Assembly: GCA_016712625.1 (NCBI GenBank)
Contig: JADJQQ010000001.1
Span: forward strand, 248,001 to 312,000
From: Candidatus Competibacteraceae bacterium
GTDB taxonomy: Bacteria > Pseudomonadota > Gammaproteobacteria > Competibacterales > Competibacteraceae
DNA length: 64,000 bases
Direction: 5' to 3'
Position 1 is the first letter of the stretch. The number at the start of each line of letters is the position of its first letter. Positions 44,759 through 53,455 of this stretch are shown in pieces. Under the pieces are notes generated by a model, which was not told where the DNA came from, ran no database searches, and saw only the letters and a program-made list of their open reading frames with translations. The position numbers and the translations under genes were made by a program.

Positions 44759-44799
44759 AGCGCTAAGCCGGCATCAAGTACTCTTGCTGGCCTAGCGCT
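44759..44799. terminator. Long hairpin between convergent acidic-protein gene and tex
   Basis: AGCGCTAAGCCGGCA and TGCTGGCCTAGCGCT pair over 15 positions with one mismatch and one wobble around an 11-base loop. It lies just past the stop of one gene and overlaps the last codons of tex. No T run follows on either side; it may still end or protect both transcripts. Confidence 0.4.
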
Positions 44800-47122
44800 C
44801 GCGCCGCGCCCGCGCAAACGCTTCCGCCAAGGCGCTTGGGGGATTGTTGGCTGGCTCCTGATATTCTCGCTGAGACGGCCGGTTTGGCTGTGATTCGCGC
44901 CGCTTCGGCTCGCTGGCTGAAGGTTGTAGCGAAGGCGAGCGCGGCGCGGAACTCGCGACCGGATCGCCCGAGCGCATACTGAGCGCGACGCGCCGCCGCT
45001 TCAAATCGACTTCCACCACTCTGACCTTGACCACTTGGCCGACTTTCACTATTTCGCGGGGATCTTTCACAAAACGATCCGCCAAGGCCGAAATATGCAC
45101 CAATCCGTCCTGATGCACTCCGATGTCAACGAAAGCGCCGAAGTTGGCGACGTTGGTCACCACGCCGCCCAACAGCATTCCTATCTGCAAATCCGCCAGT
45201 GTCTCCACCCCATCCTTGAATACCGCCGTTTTGAATTCGGGGCGGGGATCACGGCCAGGCTTTTCCAGTTCGGCCAGAATGTCGCGCACGGTCGGCACCC
45301 CAAAACGATCATCCGTAAATTGGGTCGGTTGCAGCGTCTTGAGAAATTCAGCATTACCCAACACATCGCGCAGGCCGCGCCCGCTGGCGGCCAAGATGCG
45401 TTCGACGACCGGATAAGCTTCTGGATGCACGGCGGATCGATCCAGCGGATTGTCGCCGTTCGTGATCCGCAAAAATCCAGCGGCCTGCTCGAAGGTTTTC
45501 GCGCCCAAGCGGGCCACCTTCAGCAACTGTTCGCGCCGCCGGAACGCACCGTTGGCGTCGCGAAATTCGACGATATTACGGGCTAGCGTCGCGTTCAACC
45601 CAGCGACCCGCGCCAGCAACGGCCCTGAGGCGGTATTCACATCCACCCCCACCGCATTCACGCAATCCTCGACCACCGCATCCAGAGTACGCGCCAAGCG
45701 GGTTTGACTGACATCATGCTGGTACTGGCCGACGCCGATGGCTTTGGGTTCAATCTTGACCAGCTCCGCCAGCGGGTCTTGCAAGCGGCGCGCGATGGAT
45801 ACCGCCCCACGCAGCGACACATCCACGTCGGGAAATTCCCGCGCCGCCAGTTCGGAGGCCGAGTAGACTGAAGCCCCCGCTTCCGACACCACCAGCTTGC
45901 GCAGCTTGAGTTCGGGATAATGCGTCATCAATTCAACAGCCAGCCGGTCGGTTTCACGCGAGGCGGTGCCGTTGCCGATGCTCAACAACTCCACGCGATG
46001 GCGGCGACACAACTCGGCCAGCACGTGAAGGCTTTCATCCCATTGGTTGCGCGGCACATGTGGATAAACCGTCGCCGTTTCAACCAACTTGCCGGTCACA
46101 TCCACCACCGCGACCTTGACGCCGGTGCGCAAGCCCGGATCGAGTCCCAGCGTCGGCCGCGCGCCTGCCGGCGCGGCCAGCAATAAATCGCGCAAATTGC
46201 TGGCGAATACCCGGATCGCTTCTTCCTCGGCGGCTTCGCGCAACCGTTGTTTCAATTCCGTATCCAGATGGGGCAACAGCTTGACTTTCCAAGCCCAGCG
46301 CGCGGTTTCTCGCAGCCAGGGATCGGCAGGTCGGCCAGCGTCGCGAATCTGGCAATGCGCGACCACCAGGCGCTCGCCGGAGTCGGGGTCAGTGGCCGCC
46401 GGCTCGCCAATGACCAGCTCCAGTTGCAACACGCCCTCACCTCGCCCTCGAAACAGCGCCAAGGCGCGATGAGACGGGATTTGACGGATAGGTTCCTGAT
46501 ACTCAAAATAATCCCGGAACTTAGCGCCCTCTTCCGCCTTGCCCTCGACCAATTGCGCGTGCAGTACCGCCCGGTCCCAGAGTAACTCCCGCAAGCGCGC
46601 CAGCAATTCAGCGTTCTCAGCGAATTCTTCCATCAGAATTTGCCGGGCGCCTTCCAAGGCCGCTTTCACATCGGCGATATCCCGCTCTGGGTTGAGGAAG
46701 GCTCTCGCGGCTTGTTCGGGCGCTTGAGTCGGATCGGCCAACAAGCCATGCGCCAGCGGAGCCAAGCCGGCTTCGCGGGCGATCTGCGCCTTGGTGCGTC
46801 GCTTGGGCTTGTATGGCAGATATAAGTCTTCCAGCCGGGTTTTGGTATCGGCGGCCAGCAACGCGCTTTCCAGTTCGGCGCTCAGCTGGCCCTGCTCGCG
46901 GATGCTGGCGAGAATGACCCCGCGCCGTTCTTCCAATTCGCGTAGATAACCGAGGCGTTCTTCCAGTAGGCGCAGTTGGGTGTCATCCAGCCCGCCCGTG
47001 GCTTCCTTGCGATAGCGGGCGATAAACGGCACCGTCGCCCCCTCATCCAGCAGGGCGACAGCGGCTTCAATCTGGCGTTCCTGTACGGCGAGTTCGCGGG
47101 TAAGAGCCTGAATGATTGACAT
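44792..47122 (-). CDS. tex: Transcription accessory protein Tex
   Basis: RNA-binding protein of 776 residues (E. coli YhgF 773) affecting transcription and translation quality. N-terminal helical Tex domain (EGATVPFIARYRKEATGGLDD), YqgF-like RNase-H fold (LGLDPGLRTGVKVAVVD), helix-hairpin-helix (VNTASGPLLARVAGLN), and a C-terminal S1 domain (VTNVANFGAFVDIGVHQDGL) near residues 645-715. The tail after S1 is basic and Ser/Pro/Gln rich. Followed upstream by rraA on the same strand. Confidence 0.95.
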   Translation of the reverse strand: MSIIQALTRELAVQERQIEAAVALLDEGATVPFIARYRKEATGGLDDTQLRLLEERLGYLRELEERRGVILASIREQGQLSAELESALLAADTKTRLEDLYLPYKPKRRTKAQIAREAGLAPLAHGLLADPTQAPEQAARAFLNPERDIADVKAALEGARQILMEEFAENAELLARLRELLWDRAVLHAQLVEGKAEEGAKFRDYFEYQEPIRQIPSHRALALFRGRGEGVLQLELVIGEPAATDPDSGERLVVAHCQIRDAGRPADPWLRETARWAWKVKLLPHLDTELKQRLREAAEEEAIRVFASNLRDLLLAAPAGARPTLGLDPGLRTGVKVAVVDVTGKLVETATVYPHVPRNQWDESLHVLAELCRRHRVELLSIGNGTASRETDRLAVELMTHYPELKLRKLVVSEAGASVYSASELAAREFPDVDVSLRGAVSIARRLQDPLAELVKIEPKAIGVGQYQHDVSQTRLARTLDAVVEDCVNAVGVDVNTASGPLLARVAGLNATLARNIVEFRDANGAFRRREQLLKVARLGAKTFEQAAGFLRITNGDNPLDRSAVHPEAYPVVERILAASGRGLRDVLGNAEFLKTLQPTQFTDDRFGVPTVRDILAELEKPGRDPRPEFKTAVFKDGVETLADLQIGMLLGGVVTNVANFGAFVDIGVHQDGLVHISALADRFVKDPREIVKVGQVVKVRVVEVDLKRRRVALSMRSGDPVASSAPRSPSLQPSASEPKRRESQPNRPSQREYQEPANNPPSALAEAFARARRER

Positions 47123-47146
47123 ATTTCGGAGCCGCGGCCATCAACC

Positions 47147-47626
47147 TTAGAGCAAGGGTTTTTCCGACACGATCAAACCGTCTTCATCCGCGTAAAGATA
47201 GTGCCCGGGCATGAAATTGACGCCGGCGAAACGCACCGGAATGTTCCGCTCGCCCACCCCGCGCTTGACGCTCTTCAGCGGATGAACGCCCAGCGCCTTG
47301 ACGCCGATGCCAATTTCCGAAATAGCGGCGGAATCGCGGATGCAGCCGTTAACGATGACGCCAGCCCAATTATTTTCTTCCGCCAATTCCGCCAGCTGAT
47401 CACCCAGCAGCGCGCAGCGCATCGAGCCACCGCCGTCCACCACCAATACCCGACCTTCACCTGGCTCCTCCAACACAGTTCGCACCAGCGAATTGTCCTC
47501 GAATACTTTCAAGGTCACGATGGAACCAAAAAACATCGCTTCTTCGCCGTAATCGCCAAACAACGGTTCTGCGATTTGCAGGCGATCAGAAAACTCGTCG
47601 CAGAGATCGGTGGTCTTAAATTCCAT
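47147..47626 (-). CDS. rraA: RraA-family protein (RNase E activity regulator / HMG aldolase-like)
   Basis: 159 residues (161 in E. coli). Motifs are FFGSIVTLKVFEDN, VLVVDGGGSMRCALLGD, and the R-D pair in VNGCIRDSAAI that forms the metal site in the aldolase-like members. E. coli RraA binds and inhibits RNase E; whether that role holds here is inferred. It lies 24 bases upstream of tex on the same strand; the order rraA-tex suggests one transcript concerned with RNA metabolism. Confidence 0.9.
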   Translation of the reverse strand: MEFKTTDLCDEFSDRLQIAEPLFGDYGEEAMFFGSIVTLKVFEDNSLVRTVLEEPGEGRVLVVDGGGSMRCALLGDQLAELAEENNWAGVIVNGCIRDSAAISEIGIGVKALGVHPLKSVKRGVGERNIPVRFAGVNFMPGHYLYADEDGLIVSEKPLL

Positions 47627-47689
47627 GGAGGCTACTCTCGCGGATTGAAAAATTAGAATCTCGGCAGTTTAGCACAAGCCATCAACGCT

Positions 47690-48712
47690 CTAGCGGCTTG
47701 TAATCTTCAGCTCGATGCGGCGGTTGCGATGGTAAGCTTCGGGCGTATCCGTCGAATCAATGGGGTGGTATTCCCCCATCCCAACCGCGGCCAACCGCTG
47801 GGGCGAAACCCCCTGTTCAATCAGATAATTCACCACTTGCTGCGCCCGCGCCGTAGACAGTTCCCAATTCGATGGGAAGCGGCTGTTGCGGATCGGCGTG
47901 CGGTCGGTGTGGCCTTGCACTTCGATGATAACCGGCAAATCCGGCGGCAAGCGCGCGGCCAATTGCTGATACACCATCGCGAACTTATCCAGATCGACGC
48001 TGCCCGAGGGCGACAGCGTGGCATCGCCCGATGCGAATAGGACTTCCGACTGAAACACGAAGCGATCACCGACCACCTTGATATCGGGGTTGCCAGCAAA
48101 CACTTCACGCAAGCGGCCAAAAAACTCGCTGGCGTATTTTTCTAGCTCCTCGACTCGCTCTTGCAGCTTCTTTTTGAGTGCGCTATCCAGCGCTTCAATC
48201 CGCCCTTTTTGATCGATGATGATGGCATCGCGGCGGGCTAGATCCTGCTGGTTGGCCGCCAGCGCCTTATTGAGCCGTTCTAATTCCAAGGCCAGCCGGT
48301 CGGCGCGGGCGCTGAGCAAAGCCGCTTGTTCCTGCACGCTGGTGACGGTTTCCTCGGCCTTACTCTTGTCGGCGTTCAGGGCCGTCTGCGCCGCCCGCGC
48401 CGCCGCCAGTTCATCGCGCAATTGCGTCATCAGCTTGTCGCGTTCCCCGACCGTCGATTCCAGACCCTGGACTCGGCCGCGCAAGCGGGTCGCTTCCTTT
48501 TCGGCGTCGCCAGCCAGCCCTTCCAAATGATCGACGATGCGTTGCAATTGGCCGATGGCGGTGTCCTTGCCCATGATTTCGCGGCCGATCAGCACCTCGG
48601 TGATGACGAAAACCGTAATCAGGAACACCAGCACCATCACCAGGCCACCCAGCGCATCGGTAAAAGCGGGCCAGATGTTGAACTCGCTGATCGCATCACG
48701 CCGGCGGGGCAT
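47690..48712 (-). CDS. MotB/OmpA-like envelope protein with long coiled coil
   Basis: About 340 residues from the ATG at 48712 (MPRRRDAISEFNIW). One N-terminal membrane helix with a MotB-like Asp (AFTDALGGLVMVLVFLITV), a coiled coil from about 55 to 200 (many E, K, R, L, Q heptads), then a C-terminal OmpA/MotB peptidoglycan-binding domain (VFQSEVLFASGDATLSPSG, EVQGHTDRTPIRN, LSTARAQQVVNYLIEQGV, NRRIELKI). It overlaps the MotA-like gene upstream by 17 bases, so the two make a complex. An ATG at 48724 is an alternative. Confidence 0.85.
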   Translation of the reverse strand: MPRRRDAISEFNIWPAFTDALGGLVMVLVFLITVFVITEVLIGREIMGKDTAIGQLQRIVDHLEGLAGDAEKEATRLRGRVQGLESTVGERDKLMTQLRDELAAARAAQTALNADKSKAEETVTSVQEQAALLSARADRLALELERLNKALAANQQDLARRDAIIIDQKGRIEALDSALKKKLQERVEELEKYASEFFGRLREVFAGNPDIKVVGDRFVFQSEVLFASGDATLSPSGSVDLDKFAMVYQQLAARLPPDLPVIIEVQGHTDRTPIRNSRFPSNWELSTARAQQVVNYLIEQGVSPQRLAAVGMGEYHPIDSTDTPEAYHRNRRIELKITSR

Positions 48713-49781
48713 AACGATCCACATCCCTTGATTCAACCGGCTCGCGCGCCAGCAGCCGGGCAATGGTGCGCAGTTCGTTGCGCAAATCGGCGGTGCGGTC
48801 GTTTTCAATATTTTGCAAGGTGATCCGCAACGATTCGATCCGCTCGTTGAGGTTCGCCACTTGCTCGGCGACTCGCGTCACCCCTTCGCCGCGATTGGCC
48901 ATATACTCGGTGGTTGCCGCCACGCGCTCCAAGCGGTCGGTCGTGGCTTGCAACAACGCGGCCAGATGGCGCGGCGAAATGGTTTCGGTCTGCGCGGTGA
49001 CAGTCACCACCGGCTGCCACAGTGGGATCAGATCGCTGACCACCAGCGCCTCCAACTGAGCATGATGGTGATTTTGGGCGTGAAACAGTTGCAGTTCCAA
49101 AAAGCCCAGCGCCAGCGCCCCCAACAGACCGAACAGCGAGGCCGAAAACGAAGTTCCCATCCCACCCAGCGGCGCGGCCAGCCGATCCTTGAAACTGGCG
49201 ATCAACGCCATGGTGTCGGTCGCTTTTTCGGCGGATAAGCCGCCGATCACGTCACGCACCCCAGCAATGGTCAATAACAAGCCATAGAAAGTGCCGATCA
49301 GACCGAGCAGCACCAGCGCCCCCACCAGATAACGCACCAGCGCCCGCTGATCGTCACCGCGGCTGGCCAGCGAATCCAGCAAATATGGCAAACTGGCGCC
49401 GGTATCGCCGTGACCGACCACCCGATAAACCTTTTGCAGAAAGTCGCTCACATTGCGCCGCCATCCCTCGCCCAGCAAAAGCTCGTCAGCCTGAGCTAGC
49501 GGTAATTCCCGACGACGCGCTTTCAACGCCACGGCGGCGGCCCGGTCGGCGGCGCGCACATCGAGCAGCGCGCCGGTTATGGCTTTAAGGGTGTAAGCCA
49601 CCCCGAACAGGAAAGCGGCGGCAATCGTCCCGTTCAAATAGGGGTTGGTTAGAAAAGCGGCGGTCAGCGGTTTCTGAAAAAATAGGCCGAGCGCGGCCAG
49701 CGCGGTCAAGAAAACCAAGGATCGCAGCAAATAACGGTTGGCGCTCCGGGTGGTGCGCCGGTCAACAAGAGTCATCGGCAT
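48696..49781 (-). CDS. MotA/TolQ/ExbB-like proton channel protein
   Basis: 361 residues with about four hydrophobic segments: two near the N-terminus (residues 20-65) and two flanking the conserved channel core (ALVRYLVGALVLLGLIGTFYGLL near 150, LGGMGTSFSASLFGLLGALALGF near 205). The core G-T-F-Y-G and GMGTSFSASLFGLLGAL segments resemble MotA/TolQ. The C-terminal 120 residues are cytoplasmic and helical. With the MotB-like partner it should form an ion-driven unit, but no flagellar, tol or exb genes accompany it. Function unknown. Confidence 0.8.
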   Translation of the reverse strand: MPMTLVDRRTTRSANRYLLRSLVFLTALAALGLFFQKPLTAAFLTNPYLNGTIAAAFLFGVAYTLKAITGALLDVRAADRAAAVALKARRRELPLAQADELLLGEGWRRNVSDFLQKVYRVVGHGDTGASLPYLLDSLASRGDDQRALVRYLVGALVLLGLIGTFYGLLLTIAGVRDVIGGLSAEKATDTMALIASFKDRLAAPLGGMGTSFSASLFGLLGALALGFLELQLFHAQNHHHAQLEALVVSDLIPLWQPVVTVTAQTETISPRHLAALLQATTDRLERVAATTEYMANRGEGVTRVAEQVANLNERIESLRITLQNIENDRTADLRNELRTIARLLAREPVESRDVDRYAPPA

Positions 49782-49843
49782 GGGTCATCCATCATCTCCC
49801 GAACACAGGGAGCGCACTTTAACAGGATTCGAGAAAATGAGGA

Positions 49844-50098
49844 TTAGGACAGCAGCAGAACCAGGGAATTCTTCACCCAAGATTGATGGCCTTCGGCCAG
49901 ACACTCGAAGGTTTGTCGTCACCCGGCGAGGCTGTTGAAACGATCCCAGATCCGATCACTCCAAGGCTGATCGCCACCGCATGAAGGCGCCCAGCGCGCG
50001 GCCTCCAATAACGCCAGCATCTGCGCCTAACCCAGCCACCGATTCGACTCGATGGCGCGCGGACTCCAGCGGCGGGCAATCCGCTCAGTAATGGGCAT
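49844..50098 (-). pseudogene. Nitroreductase-family pseudogene
   Basis: Reading one minus-strand frame through two stop codons gives ITERIARRWSPRAI, then a stop, LALLEAARWAPSCGGDQPW, another stop, then CLAEGHQSWVKNSLVLLL and a third stop. This is the FMN-binding N-terminal half of nitroreductases (E-A-A-R-W-A-P-S motif). The segment between QPW and CLAEG is poorly conserved and the C-terminal half is gone. The frame is also open further upstream to an ATG at 50170. A decayed copy, not a functional gene. Confidence 0.7.
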
Positions 50099-50246
50099 TT
50101 GAATGACGGCGGGTTTTTGAAGCATGATGAATTGCTGGCAAGGGTTGGCTACCGCCGCTTGATTAAACATGATCGCAAGCAGAAAAAGCGCGAAAATGCT
50201 CCTCTCTTTTTCACATTCTTAAATTTCATTCGCACGAGGAACAGCC

Positions 50247-50705
50247 ATGTCTTACCTACAAGAACTCAATGACTATCTCAAGCGCCATGTGCCGCTGTTC
50301 CAAGCCATGCAGGCTGCATTGGATCGCTGCGATGAAACGGGCGTGCGAATCAGCGCGCCGCTGGCGCCGAACATCAACGACAAAGGGATCGCGTTCGGCG
50401 GGTCAATGGCCGCCATCGCTTCCCTGACTGGCTGGGCGCTCACCCGCGCCACGCTGAACCAGCACGGCGAGAACGCTGAAATTGTCATCACCGATAGCGC
50501 GCTGAAATTCTTACGTCCGGTCAGAGGCGAGATCGTGTCAGAATCCGAACAGCCGGAAGCGGCCAAGGTCGAGCACTTCATCACCAACTATCGCCAGCGA
50601 GGTAGGGCGCGCTGGACAGTGGAAGTCACTATCCGCGCCGACGATGAACTGGCGATGACCTTCATCGGCCAGTATGGAATTTTCAAGTCTGAACAACTTC
50701 GATAG
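50247..50705 (+). CDS. Hotdog-fold thioesterase (YiiD C-terminal type)
   Basis: 152 residues with the thioesterase hotdog: PLAPNINDKGIAFGGSMAAIASLTGW carries the Asn and the GG-S region of the fold, and later IVITDSALKFLRPVRGEI and RWTVEVTI. It corresponds to the C-terminal domain of E. coli YiiD/FabY without the acetyltransferase. A role in acyl-ACP/CoA hydrolysis is inferred. GAGGA precedes the ATG. Its stop lies 32 bases inside the pabB-pabC gene, so the two are coupled. Confidence 0.8.
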   Translation: MSYLQELNDYLKRHVPLFQAMQAALDRCDETGVRISAPLAPNINDKGIAFGGSMAAIASLTGWALTRATLNQHGENAEIVITDSALKFLRPVRGEIVSESEQPEAAKVEHFITNYRQRGRARWTVEVTIRADDELAMTFIGQYGIFKSEQLR

Positions 50706-52461
50706 ATTGCCATTGATTGACGCGATGCCAGGCGCGGTCATCCTGCGGCAAGGCCGGTCTGAACGCCGTTTCAGCGCGCCGGTGCAAGTAGTGACGGCGT
50801 GGCGGCCCGATGAGGTGATTCCGGCGCTGCGAGCCATTGCCGCGGCGGTCGAGCAAAGCCGTTATTATGCGGTCGGCTTCATCAGCTACGAAGCCGCCGC
50901 TGCCCATGGGCTTGCGGTCCATCCGCCGTTACCCGATTTACCGCTGCTATGGTTCGGCTTTTACGCGGGCATGGAAACGGTTGACGACCCTCCAGTTGGT
51001 ATCGCGCCGCCCACGCTCACCTATTCGGTCGGGGTCTGGGAACCCGCTGTTGATGCGATGGCCTACGCCACCGCGGTCGCTCGCATCAAAAATTATCTGG
51101 CGGCTGGCGACACCTACCAAGTCAACTACACATTTCCGTTGCAAGCTCGTTTCGAGGGGGCGGCGCGAGCCTTCTTTGATGAGCTGACAGTTTGTCAACC
51201 CACTGAATATTCAGCTTTTATCGACACGGGACGGTTTGCGATCTGTTCGGTCTCGCCAGAACTGTTTTTCGAATTGGATGGCGAGCGGCTGATTACAAGG
51301 CCAATGAAGGGCACGGCCGCTCGCGGTCGCACGCTGGCGGAAGACCAACTTCAAATCGCCAGACTGCGTCAATCAGTAAAAAATCGGGCCGAAAACCTGA
51401 TGATCGTGGATATGCTACGCAATGATTTGGGTCGAATTGCGCAGGTTGGCAGCGTGGCCGTATCCCGCTTGTTCGAGATCGAGCCTTATCCCACGTTGCT
51501 GCAAATGACTTCAACTGTCACCGCTCGCACCGCCGCTTCCATCGTCGATATCCTGACCAGTTTGTTTCCCTGCGCTTCAATCACAGGCGCCCCCAAGGTG
51601 CGCACCATGCAAATTATCCGTGAACTAGAGACGCAACCGCGCGGCGTCTACACCGGCGCCATCGGCTTTATTGGCCCCCAGCGGCAAGCTCGTTTCAATG
51701 TCGCTATCCGCACCGTGCTGATCGACCGCGAACGACGACAGGCACGCTATGGCGTGGGGGGTGGACTGGTCTGGGACTCAAATACCCAGGATGAATACAC
51801 TGAATGCTTGCTCAAGGCACGAGTCCTGAGCCAGCGGCGGCCCTCGTTCCAATTACTGGAATCGTTACTGTGGGAACCGGACAGCGGCTATCTCCTGTTG
51901 TCGGCGCATTTGCAGCGACTGGCGGATAGCGCTGTTTATTTCAACATCCCGCTCGATAAACCCGCCATCGAGGTTGCTCTAAACCAATTGGCCCTTCATT
52001 TGAAAACAGCCAGCAAAATCCGCTTGCTGGCCAATCAAGACGCCACCTTCGTCCTACAAACCGAGGCGCTAAGCCGCCGCGCGCCAGCGGAACCGCTACG
52101 AATCGGTCTGGCTCGAACGCCAGTAGATTCAAATACGGTTTGGCTTTATCACAAAACCACCCGACGCGAGTTATATGAGGCAGCCCGCGCATCGCGGCCC
52201 GACTGCGACGAGGTGATTCTGTGGAATGAGCGCGGTGAGTTGACCGAGGCCAGCATGTCAAATTTGGCGTTGGAGTTGTGTGGAGAATGGGTGACGCCAC
52301 CAGTGGCTAGCGGCCTGCTGGCGGGTACTTTTCGTGGCTGGTTGCTCGCAACCGCCCAGATTAAAGAGCGAATTCTGACTACCGCCGATTTAAGGGCCGA
52401 CCGGCAAATTAGCCTGATCAACTCAGTCCGCCGATGGCAAGCGGCTATCCTCATCCCCTGA
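50674..52461 (+). CDS. pabBC: Fused aminodeoxychorismate synthase I and aminodeoxychorismate lyase
   Basis: 595 residues with two folate-pathway enzymes. Residues 1-390: chorismate-binding domain with YQVNYTFPLQ, ITRPMKGTAARG, VDMLRNDLGR and LFPCASITGAPKVRTMQII. Residues 400-595: class IV aminotransferase (PabC-like lyase) with the PLP lysine in LYHKTTRRELYE and NERGELTEASMSNLAL. It makes 4-aminobenzoate, given glutamine amidotransferase PabA from elsewhere or free ammonia. The start overlaps the thioesterase gene by 32 bases; a later start at residue 18 (MPGAVILRQG) would avoid this. Confidence 0.9.
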   Translation: MEFSSLNNFDRLPLIDAMPGAVILRQGRSERRFSAPVQVVTAWRPDEVIPALRAIAAAVEQSRYYAVGFISYEAAAAHGLAVHPPLPDLPLLWFGFYAGMETVDDPPVGIAPPTLTYSVGVWEPAVDAMAYATAVARIKNYLAAGDTYQVNYTFPLQARFEGAARAFFDELTVCQPTEYSAFIDTGRFAICSVSPELFFELDGERLITRPMKGTAARGRTLAEDQLQIARLRQSVKNRAENLMIVDMLRNDLGRIAQVGSVAVSRLFEIEPYPTLLQMTSTVTARTAASIVDILTSLFPCASITGAPKVRTMQIIRELETQPRGVYTGAIGFIGPQRQARFNVAIRTVLIDRERRQARYGVGGGLVWDSNTQDEYTECLLKARVLSQRRPSFQLLESLLWEPDSGYLLLSAHLQRLADSAVYFNIPLDKPAIEVALNQLALHLKTASKIRLLANQDATFVLQTEALSRRAPAEPLRIGLARTPVDSNTVWLYHKTTRRELYEAARASRPDCDEVILWNERGELTEASMSNLALELCGEWVTPPVASGLLAGTFRGWLLATAQIKERILTTADLRADRQISLINSVRRWQAAILIP

Positions 52462-52878
52462 AACACGCCACGCCACATCATCGAATTTGGAGAATCCCCG
52501 AGCGTAAGGGGACACCGCATCTGGCGCGGTCAATTAGGTAAATAACGCCGACCGTGCTACAGTGCCTTGCAAGTTTGTCGCTGTGTGGTCCGGCCCGCAC
52601 TCCGAGTTTCCCGGCCGATTCGTAACTAAATCGCCGCCCGTGGATCATCCAAACCGAGTTTCTCCTGCAAATCCGTCGTGGTTGTTCTCCTGTCGGGGAT
52701 TCACTGATTTTCCTTGACAGCCATCAGTTGCCTGCCTGACTGGTTCCGCATTTTGCGTGAGCATGGGCGGATTCAGGAATTTTGCATGGCGCTGTTTCTC
52801 TTGGACTGGCAGAGTGCTGCGACTCCGAGAAGCCTAGCCGCATCCTCAATACCGATCCAGCAATCTGGAGGCCACAGC
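52462..52878. other. Intergenic region / leader before the RNA-binding protein gene
   Basis: A 417-base gap with no coding frame I can support. A TTGACA hexamer lies at 52714-52719, but no good -10 follows at normal spacing. A small hairpin (CCCC...GGGG) is at 52497-52512. Long, untranslated leaders are common for RRM cold-shock genes, so the gap may be such a leader; that is inference. Confidence 0.4.
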
Positions 52879-53145
52879 ATGAAGATGATTTTTGTCGGCA
52901 ACCTGCCCTCAGACACCACGGAACAGGAAATCACCCAATTGTTCTCGACCCATGGCCGCGTGCGTTCGTTACGGTTGGTTCGAGATGTATTCAGCGGGGC
53001 CTGTCGCGGTTTCGGGTTCGTGGAAATGGAAGGACATGAAGCACGAGCGGCTATCGGGGCGCTGAATGGCTGGGATCTGCGCGGCCAAAGAATCAAAGTG
53101 AACGAAGAACGGCCCAAAGAACGATCAGGTGGACGACGACGCTAA
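52879..53145 (+). CDS. RRM-domain RNA-binding protein
   Basis: 88 residues from the ATG at 52879, with TGGAGG 6-11 bases upstream. A single RRM: RNP2 IFVGNL at residues 4-9, RNP1 CRGFGFVEM near 46-54, followed by the closing strand (LRGQRIKVNEER) and a short basic tail SGGRRR. Small bacterial RRM proteins of this type (Rbp family) are often cold-induced. The open frame extends upstream 55 codons to a TTG without family support, so that start is rejected. Confidence 0.9.
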   Translation: MKMIFVGNLPSDTTEQEITQLFSTHGRVRSLRLVRDVFSGACRGFGFVEMEGHEARAAIGALNGWDLRGQRIKVNEERPKERSGGRRR

Positions 53146-53215
53146 TATCTGTCTATGGCCGGTTCATGGATGAATCGGTTGCGTATGACATTATGTCAAA
53201 ATACTTCCCGGTTAG

Positions 53216-53455
53216 TATTACGATGCCGAATCGGGACTCCATTACAACTACTACAGGGATTATGATCCTCAGACGGGACGGTACATACAATCCGATCCCA
53301 TCGGGTTAAGCGGGGGGATTAATACGTATGGGTATGTGGGAGGCAATCCTCTTCTATATACTGACTCTCAAGGTTTATCTAATCCTGCATTACTGTTAGG
53401 GGGTCCACCTGGGTGGATTATTTTCGGTGGCAGCGCAGCCATACGTATCTTTTGA
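53216..53455 (+). pseudogene. RHS-repeat core remnant
   Basis: Directly after a stop codon, 79 codons read YYDAESGLHYNYYRDYDPQTG, RYIQSDPIGLSGGINTYGYV, GGNPLLYTDSQGL, the hallmark of the RHS-associated core domain that ends the conserved shell of RHS/YD-repeat toxins. About 24 further codons read NPALLLGGPPGWIIFGG... and end in TGA, so the variable toxin tip is absent or cut to almost nothing. No RHS body lies upstream. Base composition is less GC-rich than neighbours. Left over from a larger gene or displaced by rearrangement. Confidence 0.8.

Noticed and set aside
46430..46460. Second copy of the leuS-type C-rich repeat in tex
   Set aside because: Only cgccctcacctcgccctcg is shared in part; no palindromic core, so probably chance.
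47690..49781. Zorya defence system
   Set aside because: Only a ZorA/ZorB-like pair; no zorC, zorD or zorE gene follows, and rraA/tex and a nitroreductase remnant flank it.
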